The notes beneath the pieces were generated by a model that was not told the origin of the DNA, searched no databases, and saw only the letters and a program-made list of their open reading frames with translations. Made by a program: the position numbers and the translations under genes. Positions 7,136-14,371 of a stretch of DNA of 25,158 nucleotides are shown here, piece after piece. This DNA comes from a virus. The number at the start of each line of letters is the position of its first letter. The first letter of the stretch is position 1. The stretch lies in the IMG/VR virus record IMGVR_UViG_3300042938_000400, positions 1 through 25,158 of that record; one strand, written 5' to 3'.

Positions 7136-8335
7136 ATGGCCCTCGGAAACGCAGCGTTTACTCAATTATTTGCAACTACTCTACAAAAGTATGAGAAAGT
7201 TTTAGCAGATAACATTTTGTTAACGCACCCTACACTAGAACTCTTTAAACAAGAGTCAAAATCACAAACTGGTCGTGGACTAGTCATACCTCTTCGTGCC
7301 GCTCAACTTGGCGCAACAGCATATGACACCGCATCAGGATCTGGTGGTTATGCCACCTCAGTCTCAGCAGATACAATCGGAGCTGCTGTCTATGACTGGT
7401 CAAATACCGTACTAACACCATTTCGTGTTAAGCACTCAGATATACTACAGAACACTGGCCCAGAGCAAGTTGTTAATCTTGTAGAAGAATATGTCAAAGG
7501 CGCTACAGCAGACCATCAGGATTTCTTAATCGCTGAACTATGGGCTGCATCTTCATCTACAGGAGACATCCTCTCACTACGTGAGTTGATTCGTTCAACT
7601 GATAAAATTTCTACTACTGTTGCAAAAACAGTTGGTGGAATTCGTGGTGGAGATTCAACAAACGCAGTAACAGATTATGAGCGTGCTGGTACAACAGCTA
7701 CACTAACAATTGGAGCAAACGATTTTATCGTTGGTGACTCTGTAGTTGTAACTGGTGTTATCGCTGCTCTTGCTGGTACATTCACACTTACAGCTGTGAC
7801 TGCTACAACAATCAGTTATACAACTGCTACATCTGCAACAGTAGGAACTACTGCAACTACTGGTTCAGTAACATGTTCAGATATCAAAGACTACTGGCGT
7901 TCAACTCAAAAGACAATCGCTAAGTCTTCAAAAGATATTCTTGTAGCATTTCGTGAGATGGTTAACGCTATCTACGTGGCAAGCCGCAAGAGACCTACAC
8001 ACATCATTGCAGGCATTGATGTATATGAAGAGTTCGAAGCTTATCTACAAGATAAGGGTCGTTACGACTTCGCAAATGTAAATAAAGCTGAAACTCGCTT
8101 CCGCGAAATTAGTTTCGATGGAATCGTAGTTCGTATGGATCCAGATGCTCCAGTTGCTGAAGCATACTTTATCCACGCACCAGCACTTCGCTTTGCATAT
8201 CTTGCAGGCGAGTTTATGAAGACCTACCCAGCAGACCGTATTCAAGGTACTCTGGATGAGGTCGTTCCAATTGCTTCAACATTAAGCATTGGTACTTCTG
8301 AGCGTAGAGCTCATGGAAAACTTATCCGTACCTGA
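7136..8335 (+). CDS. Major capsid protein with an inserted beta domain
   Basis: This 399-aa protein directly follows the scaffold and is preceded by a strong ribosome site (AAGGAAGG). The pattern fits an HK97-fold coat: a helical N-arm, a GRGLVIPLRAA strand, a long spine helix around 110-135 (EEYVKGATADHQDFLIAELW) and a C-terminal A-domain with THIIAGIDVYEEFEAYL and a ...GEFMKTYPADR strand. Between about residues 177 and 248 lies a Thr/Val-rich insertion with GDSVVVTG and AGTFTLTAVTATTISYT, which closely resembles a segment in the nozzle-like protein at 9100. Arginine codons are 18 CGT/CGC and 2 AGA out of 20, whereas neighbouring genes mostly use AGA. A clear terminator follows. Both fit very high expression. 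Confidence 0.88.
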   Translation: MALGNAAFTQLFATTLQKYEKVLADNILLTHPTLELFKQESKSQTGRGLVIPLRAAQLGATAYDTASGSGGYATSVSADTIGAAVYDWSNTVLTPFRVKHSDILQNTGPEQVVNLVEEYVKGATADHQDFLIAELWAASSSTGDILSLRELIRSTDKISTTVAKTVGGIRGGDSTNAVTDYERAGTTATLTIGANDFIVGDSVVVTGVIAALAGTFTLTAVTATTISYTTATSATVGTTATTGSVTCSDIKDYWRSTQKTIAKSSKDILVAFREMVNAIYVASRKRPTHIIAGIDVYEEFEAYLQDKGRYDFANVNKAETRFREISFDGIVVRMDPDAPVAEAYFIHAPALRFAYLAGEFMKTYPADRIQGTLDEVVPIASTLSIGTSERRAHGKLIRT

Positions 8336-8355
8336 TATTGGATAACCAAGGTGAG

Positions 8356-8390
8356 CCCACTGCCGTAACTGGTAGTGGGTTTTACCTTTT
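8356..8390 (+). terminator. Intrinsic terminator after the major capsid gene
   Basis: Arms CCCACTGCC (8356-8364) and GGTAGTGGG (8371-8379) form a 9-base stem with one G-U pair and a GTAACT loop, followed by TTTT, ACC, TTTT. It starts 21 bases after the capsid stop. It is the best terminator in the window. It would limit read-through into the tail genes and so lift capsid mRNA relative to them. Confidence 0.85.
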
Positions 8391-8428
8391 AACCCCACGA
8401 CTTAGCAAATGATAGAGAGGTATACTAA

Positions 8429-9100
8429 ATGAATTTAACAACACTGAGAGATTACGTACGAGACTTAACTGGCATATATTCAACTGATTTATTAGCAAAT
8501 GCTTTATTAGATAGATGGTTACAGGAATCTTATACAGAAGTAAATAGAGAAGAAGACTGGCCTTGGATGACCAATATAATTACAGGAACTCTAGCAATAG
8601 GAGCTACTACAATTACATTAACTAACCCTTCAGGAAAAATTAAAGAATTTTCAGTAACATATCCAAATTCTCTACTTATACAGATACCCTCAAGAAGAGG
8701 ATTAATACAAACAGTTGAGGGTGACGATGAATATTTTTATGACTGTGACTCTTCTAACAATATAGTTTTATCAAAAGCATTTGGCGAGACAATGACTTAT
8801 AAAATAAGTTATATTAAGGCTGCCCCACTTATAGACACAGTTGGTGCAAACGCAACAGAACTCCCATCAGAGTATGTAAATATTATTGCATATCGTACTG
8901 CAGTAAAAGTATTATTCTCACAGTCAGATGATACTAACAGACCACAGTTTTATTCTACAGAATATGCTAGATTACTAGATTACATGAAATCAGATTTAGT
9001 TGTTGATCATGACCTTGGACCTATACAAATAGGTGGAGAAATTCTAAGAGTTGACGGGAGAACGGCAGGAACAGTTAATTTAAGATATAGGAGTTCTTAA
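8429..9100 (+). CDS. Head-tail connector / tail adaptor protein (gp4- or gp11-like position)
   Basis: This 223-aa protein directly follows the capsid gene and overlaps the next start by one base (TAATG). Its opening (LRDYVRDLTG..., LLDRWLQESYTEVNREEDWPWM, about 5-47) is the helical pattern of phage adaptor proteins that dock under the portal: a helix with an R/D..L..SY..V...EDWPW signature. A beta-rich middle (TGTLAIGATTITLTNPSG) and a second helical segment with PSEYVNIIAYRTAVKVLF follow. In podoviruses this slot holds the protein that extends the portal and carries the nozzle. The start has GAGAGG about 9 bases upstream. The assignment rests on the N-terminal pattern plus gene order. I cannot say which adaptor family it belongs to. 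Confidence 0.68.
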   Translation: MNLTTLRDYVRDLTGIYSTDLLANALLDRWLQESYTEVNREEDWPWMTNIITGTLAIGATTITLTNPSGKIKEFSVTYPNSLLIQIPSRRGLIQTVEGDDEYFYDCDSSNNIVLSKAFGETMTYKISYIKAAPLIDTVGANATELPSEYVNIIAYRTAVKVLFSQSDDTNRPQFYSTEYARLLDYMKSDLVVDHDLGPIQIGGEILRVDGRTAGTVNLRYRSS

Positions 9101-11301
9101 TGGAAGTATTAACTATAAATGATTTTAGTGGTGGAATAAATGAACAATTTGCCATAGACAACTTTTCAAATAAACAATGGTCTAGATTAAAAGGTTTTGT
9201 TATGGACTCAGATCAAACAATAAGAACTCAATGGGCTGCTCAAAGTATTGGTTCATCAGGTGCAATTACAGGTGGAGTTAAATCAATTAGTGGTTTCACA
9301 GGTTCCTCTAACTCTTATTTAGTTGCTATATCTAACACAGGTGCAATATATACTGCAGTAGCACCATCAGATACAGCAAACTATACTACAGCAAATAGCG
9401 TATCATGGACTCTTCAATCATCTATTACAGTAAATACAGATTATAGATTTATATGTGAGATACCAATTCTTATAGAAGATAGTACAACTAATTTCGTAGG
9501 TGAAGTAAATGCTTTATTAATAAATACAACTTCTGGTACAACAGTACCATTTGTTATATATGAAAATGATTTAACTAATTCTATAGGTATTAGAACTTGG
9601 AGTAGATATCAACCAGTAGATCAACCCAATTTAATTAAACCTTTACCTGGTGAAACTTTAAATTTAAATGATGCTAAAACTTTTACCGCTACAACTTCAT
9701 TTAGTATAGTAACAACATTTACAGGAGCAGGTACTGTATGGACTTTAGCAAATGATGGTAAATTTCCAGTAGATGTAAGAATAAATACTGGTGCAACTAT
9801 AACTACAGTACAACCTTTAGATTCATATACACATACCGCTGCATTAACAGTTGGAGAGCAGTTACAAGTTCAAGCTACTGGAGGTAGTAGTTTAATAAGA
9901 GTGGGTATATTCTTAGGTTCATATGCATTACCAATGAGAAATTTAATACCTAAAGCAAATGTAGGATGTATATGGAAAAATAGACTAGTATTGGGAGATA
10001 TATTAACTAGAAGAAATTCAACATCAACTTGGGTTAATACAAAGAGTATATCAAATGTAGCCAGAACCTCTAATACAGTTACTATAACAACATCTGCCGC
10101 ACATAACTTTTCAACAGGAGATACTGCTGTAGTTACTGCTGTAACTAATACTACATTAAATGGAACATTTACAATTACAGTAACAGGTTTAACAACATTT
10201 ACTTATACTAAAGCAGGTACTGATATTACCAGTGTAGCAGATACTGGAACTGTAGTAGTTAATAATATACAAAGAAATCCAAATCAATTCTATTACTCTG
10301 AAGAAGTAGCAGATAGTTATCATGAGCAATCAATACTATTAGCAGGTTCAGCAGAATCTCAAATATTAGGTATGCATGTATTAGATAACACTCTAGTAAC
10401 TATATCATCACCAAATACTGAATCAGATGGTATAAGAATATTTAATGGTAATCCAACATTTATAGATCTTCAAGAAGGTAATAATGTTTTAGACATAAAT
10501 GTAACTAGAGGTGGATTAGGTCCAGTTAGAGATACATCTGCAACTGGTACTAGAATACCTTCATGTGTCTGGCCTGATTCTGGCATAGTAGTATTCCTAG
10601 ATAAGTTAGGTGGATTATGGTATACAGATGGGCAACAGGTAGATCGATTAGATAGAATCGGTCCAGTGACTCCAGATAGAACAACTGTAAGTGATGAACT
10701 ATCTTCTATTAGTAAATATTTATTTATGGTAAGAAATAGTAAATACTATGTATTAAATTTAATGGAAGGTGTTAGAGGTGATTCAGCTCTTGCAGCATGG
10801 ACTGAATTAGTATTTCCTGCATATACAGTTGCACCTAAGAGTTTTAAAAAAGTTTCAGGTAGTATGTATTTTGTTATGGATAATAGAGTTTATAGATTCT
10901 GTGTATCTAGAGATAATGCAGCAGATACAGAAAGAGCAACTTTTGATAATACACAATTAGAGTGTACTATAGGAACTGCAACAATAGGAAATAATGAACA
11001 ACATAAAAAAGTAAGTTGGTTTAGATATGGTATGAGAACTAGAGGTAGATCTAATAATGCTCAAGTTAGAACAGTAACAATTAAAGCAGGTCCTAATTTA
11101 GATACTTCAGTATTTACATATTCAAAAGCTATAAATAGAAATTTAGTTGATAGAGATGAATTTGTAATACCAGCAGGTATTGGTTCGTCTGTAGAAATAT
11201 CTGCAGAGACTACATTTAAAGGAGATCTACAAATTGAATCATGTAGTTTCTGGTCTGTAGGATTAAAGCCAAGTAGACCTGGAGATGGTAGCGATGCGTA
11301 A
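9100..11301 (+). CDS. Tail nozzle / DNA-stabilisation-like structural protein with inserted beta domain
   Basis: This 733-aa beta-rich protein begins with MEVLTINDFSGGINEQFAID. This DFSGG[IL]N opening is common in podovirus nozzle or packaged-DNA-stabilising proteins that cap the connector. The C-terminal half (about 395-600) alternates short beta strands with SGIVVFLDKLGGLWYTDG and SMYFVMDNRVYRF, suggesting a propeller-like fold. Residues 317-388 hold a separable domain (GDTAVVTA, NGTFTITVTGLTTFTYT, TGTVVV) matching the insertion in the capsid protein. The length compares with about 790 residues for T7 gp12 and about 470 for P22 gp10. It is translationally coupled to the adaptor gene. Arginine codons are mostly AGA, unlike the capsid gene. 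The exact family is uncertain. Confidence 0.65.
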   Translation: MEVLTINDFSGGINEQFAIDNFSNKQWSRLKGFVMDSDQTIRTQWAAQSIGSSGAITGGVKSISGFTGSSNSYLVAISNTGAIYTAVAPSDTANYTTANSVSWTLQSSITVNTDYRFICEIPILIEDSTTNFVGEVNALLINTTSGTTVPFVIYENDLTNSIGIRTWSRYQPVDQPNLIKPLPGETLNLNDAKTFTATTSFSIVTTFTGAGTVWTLANDGKFPVDVRINTGATITTVQPLDSYTHTAALTVGEQLQVQATGGSSLIRVGIFLGSYALPMRNLIPKANVGCIWKNRLVLGDILTRRNSTSTWVNTKSISNVARTSNTVTITTSAAHNFSTGDTAVVTAVTNTTLNGTFTITVTGLTTFTYTKAGTDITSVADTGTVVVNNIQRNPNQFYYSEEVADSYHEQSILLAGSAESQILGMHVLDNTLVTISSPNTESDGIRIFNGNPTFIDLQEGNNVLDINVTRGGLGPVRDTSATGTRIPSCVWPDSGIVVFLDKLGGLWYTDGQQVDRLDRIGPVTPDRTTVSDELSSISKYLFMVRNSKYYVLNLMEGVRGDSALAAWTELVFPAYTVAPKSFKKVSGSMYFVMDNRVYRFCVSRDNAADTERATFDNTQLECTIGTATIGNNEQHKKVSWFRYGMRTRGRSNNAQVRTVTIKAGPNLDTSVFTYSKAINRNLVDRDEFVIPAGIGSSVEISAETTFKGDLQIESCSFWSVGLKPSRPGDGSDA

Positions 11302-12802
11302 TGATCAAATCAGAATAGGATATGGACCCACAAGATATAAAGGTCCTAAAGGATTAAAAAGAGAATTAGATAATCTACCTGAAGTTACTCAGAATGTTTC
11401 TGATAATTTTAATGAATTAGTTACAGTATCTACTTATGATCCTTTATCAAGAGAAGGTACAGGAACTTCTTTTGATGGTGAGTTTATTAATTATACTAAT
11501 ACCTCAACCTCATCTTTATCTCCAGATGATGTAATAATTGTTACATTAATAGATGGTGAATATTATGCTATAGGTATCTCAGAGAGAGCTGGGTATATAA
11601 CACCTGTAGAACTACCTGCTGCAGCCGCACTGAGTGCAAGTTTTCCAATAGTAACAAATCCAGATTTAACATTTGATATATCTGCAATGAATACAAATAT
11701 TAATACCTTAGTAACTGGTTATTCATTATGTCATGATATGGCTGGTGGTTATGGTATTGGTACTGATTCAATTATTGGTAGATTAAGTCTTTCAACTATA
11801 AATGCATTTACTAGAAGTAGCAGTGTTAACTCATCATTATTCTCTGCAGTTGGTTCTTATAATGATATGTATTTACAACAAGGTAATGGTACAATAATGG
11901 AAGCTGGAACTACTGGTACTTATTCATATCGTAGACCAGCAGATACTTCATATACTACTTTTACAGCAACTAATGGAAATGACTATAACGCATTTGATCA
12001 ACTAACTGAAAATATGTGGACTTGGTCTTGGACTAATGCTGGTGTTGGACCTAGCAATTTCTGGAGAATGTCAGATACAGATTCATCACCTGTAGATAAA
12101 GGTAACTTAGGAATGCCTAATAGTACATTAACAAAGTATAGAGTATTAATTGCAGGTCATGGTTATTTAGCAGCATTTTTTATTGATACAGCAACACCAG
12201 GAGTTTCTAATATGTACATGAAACCTGCTAATGATGATACAAATTTTACTTTAGTTGCTACATATAATAATACTGCATTTGATGCAGCAGATGATACAAG
12301 CACATGGTTAAGTGGTACAGACTTACCTCGTTATAGAGATATGAGAATCACACCTAATGGAGATGTAACTTATATTTATAAGAGCACACTTACAACAACA
12401 TGGCATATAAAATTATTACAAAAAAATACAAGTGTTGTTTATGATTACGATACAAATATTCCTAGTACATATACAGCATTAACATTTACTAGAGATGCTT
12501 TACAAGGTCATATGCATACATCTAGTGGTTTAGTAATATTACAAGGTATAGTAGATGATGTAACACTAGGAGCAGCTACCCCTGGATTTTATCCAGCGAC
12601 TGCTGCCTATAATTATATAAGTTCTACTTATATTTATTATGATCCAGATCTACCAGATAACTTATCCGCTGTTGGAGATATAAAAACAGATATACCTATA
12701 GAAATAGATCCAGGAGTAATAAGATTTATGTACTATTCTAATACAGATCAGAATGGTGCAATACCAGCGCAAGATAGAGTTTACGAGTTAACAGGGTTAT
12801 AA
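11294..12802 (+). CDS. Beta-rich structural protein of unknown role (tail-associated)
   Basis: I do not recognise this 502-aa protein. ATG 11294 is preferred because GGAG lies 9 bases before it; an in-frame ATG at 11285 sits almost on that site and is less likely. It overlaps the preceding gene by 8 bases. The N-terminal 35 residues are charged (IRIGYGPTRYKGPKGLKREL). The rest is rich in Thr, Ser, Asn, Asp and Tyr with alternating strand patterns (PDDVIIVTLIDGEYYAIGIS; DMRITPNGDVTYIYKSTLT), typical of phage fibre, spike or repeat-propeller proteins. There is no coiled coil, collagen-like repeat or chaperone motif. Its place after the nozzle-like gene suggests a virion protein attached to the tail, possibly a host-contact part. 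Confidence 0.5.
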   Translation: MRNDQIRIGYGPTRYKGPKGLKRELDNLPEVTQNVSDNFNELVTVSTYDPLSREGTGTSFDGEFINYTNTSTSSLSPDDVIIVTLIDGEYYAIGISERAGYITPVELPAAAALSASFPIVTNPDLTFDISAMNTNINTLVTGYSLCHDMAGGYGIGTDSIIGRLSLSTINAFTRSSSVNSSLFSAVGSYNDMYLQQGNGTIMEAGTTGTYSYRRPADTSYTTFTATNGNDYNAFDQLTENMWTWSWTNAGVGPSNFWRMSDTDSSPVDKGNLGMPNSTLTKYRVLIAGHGYLAAFFIDTATPGVSNMYMKPANDDTNFTLVATYNNTAFDAADDTSTWLSGTDLPRYRDMRITPNGDVTYIYKSTLTTTWHIKLLQKNTSVVYDYDTNIPSTYTALTFTRDALQGHMHTSSGLVILQGIVDDVTLGAATPGFYPATAAYNYISSTYIYYDPDLPDNLSAVGDIKTDIPIEIDPGVIRFMYYSNTDQNGAIPAQDRVYELTGL

Positions 12803-12835
12803 AGACCCCATAACTTAGTAATAACAGGAGACATT

Positions 12836-12859
12836 ATGAATGAGGTGAGCAGTGGCTAG
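12836..12859 (+). other. Seven-codon leader ORF overlapping the next gene's start
   Basis: ATG 12836 follows AGGAG with a 5-base gap and encodes MNEVSSG, stopping at TAG 12857-12859, inside the first codons of the next gene (GTG 12852). Ribosomes ending here could restart at the GTG. It has the same length, the same 16-base lead and the same 8-base overlap as the one at 14348. Confidence 0.35.
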
Positions 12860-14345
12860 TTTTCAAGACAGAGCAAAACAATTTGGGTATGAGTTTACGG
12901 GTGCTTCCGATGTAATGGCTGGTTCCAGAAAACTTGGTAAAGCAACTACATTTACAGAAGGTCTAAAAGGAGTAGGTCAACTAGGATATGGTCTTGTTGG
13001 TTTAGTTCCAGGTGCAGGATTTCTTACTAAGGTACCTAAATTAGCAAAATTAGCAAAATTAACAAAAGAATCACCTATAAATAAATCTGTACTTGAAACT
13101 GTACCTAAGTTTTTTGGTGCAAAAAAAGGATTTACAACAGAAGTTACAAGAAAAATTCCATATGCAGCAAAGCCAAGACAATTTGTTAGAACTAGCACAT
13201 ATAGTTTAACAACACCAAGAGGTATTGCTGCAAGTTCAATAGCTACAGATGCAGTACAAAATCAAGTTAGTATGGGATTAAATTATCAAGATCCAAATAA
13301 AAATCTAGGAACTATACAAGATAAAGTAACAAAACAAATTAATGCTATACAACCTACTTATAATCCAAGCGGAAGAAAAGGTGGTCCTTATTCCACTGAA
13401 AATTTATTTAAAGGTTCATTTTCAACCTCAGGTTTTCCTGGTTTAAATGTAAATCAAAAACCTAATTTGACTATTGTTAAACCAAATGATGGTACTTTAA
13501 AACCTAGACCAAAACAACCACCAGCTGCAGTAGTTCCAAAACCAGTAGCTCCAAAAGCACCAGTACCACCTGCTAGACGTAAACCAGAAGATATATATTC
13601 ATTCCCTCCAAAAACTCCTCCTAGAGTTGTTCAACCTCCTGTAACTACTAGGCCCGCACAACCATCAACACAACCATCAACACAAACAGTTACTACTCCA
13701 CCTGATACTACTCGCCCTCGTGTGTATCCAGATAATTATTCTGGTACTACAACTTGGATGGATTTAAACAAAGATCGAATTGCCGCTGAAGCAGCAAAAG
13801 CTACTGAAGATATTAAAAGACAAAATGATTATAATACTTATCTAGATGAAGTTAAAAGAAATGCTACTTTAGCAGAACAACAAAGGTTTACTCAAGAACA
13901 AAATGATATTGTACAACGAGGAGCATTACAACAACAAAGAACTCAGTTAGAAAACAAGGAATATGGAATTCCTCCATATTTGGAAGCAGCAAGTAAAAGG
14001 TATCAAGGAGGTCTTGCTAGATCACAGGCACTAGGTGCTATAAGAGAACAAGATATAAGAGATGCATTATCTCAAAGACAGATGTCTGCTAGAGGAAGAT
14101 CTGCAGGTACAGTGGGTGGATTAGCACCAGCATTACTAGGATCTGGTTTAACAGGTGCTGGTAGATCATACAAGCTAGATACAAGAAATGAAGTTTTGAG
14201 AAGAGCGGAAGAGCAAGCCGCCCTAAAAGAATCATATGATGTATACTTAGCAGAAGCGGCAAGAGAAGCTCAATTAGAACAACTTGAAGATGCAAAGACA
14301 AGATCTTTACTAATTGATCAAATTAGAAGCCTCGGGAGTAACTAA
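12852..14345 (+). CDS. Internal virion protein candidate 1 (proline-rich, helical)
   Basis: This 497-aa protein starts at GTG 12852, with GAGGT 5 bases before it; the nearest upstream ATG (12836) is in another frame and stops at once. Residues 34-58 are a Gly/Leu/Val-rich hydrophobic segment (GVGQLGYGLVGLVPGAGFL), followed by a basic amphipathic stretch (KLAKLAKLTK). Residues about 205-295 are Pro/Thr-rich and probably extended. The C-terminal 200 residues are Gln/Arg/Glu-rich helices, with a short Gly/Leu patch (about 423-440, PALLGSGLTGAG) that resembles one in the next protein. As the first of three long genes before the lysis genes, it fits the podovirus set of proteins ejected into the cell with the DNA. 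This is inference from composition and order, not a recognised family. Confidence 0.5.
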   Translation: MASFQDRAKQFGYEFTGASDVMAGSRKLGKATTFTEGLKGVGQLGYGLVGLVPGAGFLTKVPKLAKLAKLTKESPINKSVLETVPKFFGAKKGFTTEVTRKIPYAAKPRQFVRTSTYSLTTPRGIAASSIATDAVQNQVSMGLNYQDPNKNLGTIQDKVTKQINAIQPTYNPSGRKGGPYSTENLFKGSFSTSGFPGLNVNQKPNLTIVKPNDGTLKPRPKQPPAAVVPKPVAPKAPVPPARRKPEDIYSFPPKTPPRVVQPPVTTRPAQPSTQPSTQTVTTPPDTTRPRVYPDNYSGTTTWMDLNKDRIAAEAAKATEDIKRQNDYNTYLDEVKRNATLAEQQRFTQEQNDIVQRGALQQQRTQLENKEYGIPPYLEAASKRYQGGLARSQALGAIREQDIRDALSQRQMSARGRSAGTVGGLAPALLGSGLTGAGRSYKLDTRNEVLRRAEEQAALKESYDVYLAEAAREAQLEQLEDAKTRSLLIDQIRSLGSN

Positions 14346-14347
14346 TA

Positions 14348-14371
14348 ATGAAAGGGATACATAATGGCTAA
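14348..14371 (+). other. Seven-codon leader ORF overlapping the next gene's start
   Basis: ATG 14348 follows GGGAG (14334-14338) at about 9 bases, encodes MKGIHNG and stops at TAA 14369-14371, within the second and third codons of the gene starting at 14364. The geometry is identical to that at 12836. It may only be a by-product of a downstream start of the form xTGGCTAR. Confidence 0.3.
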
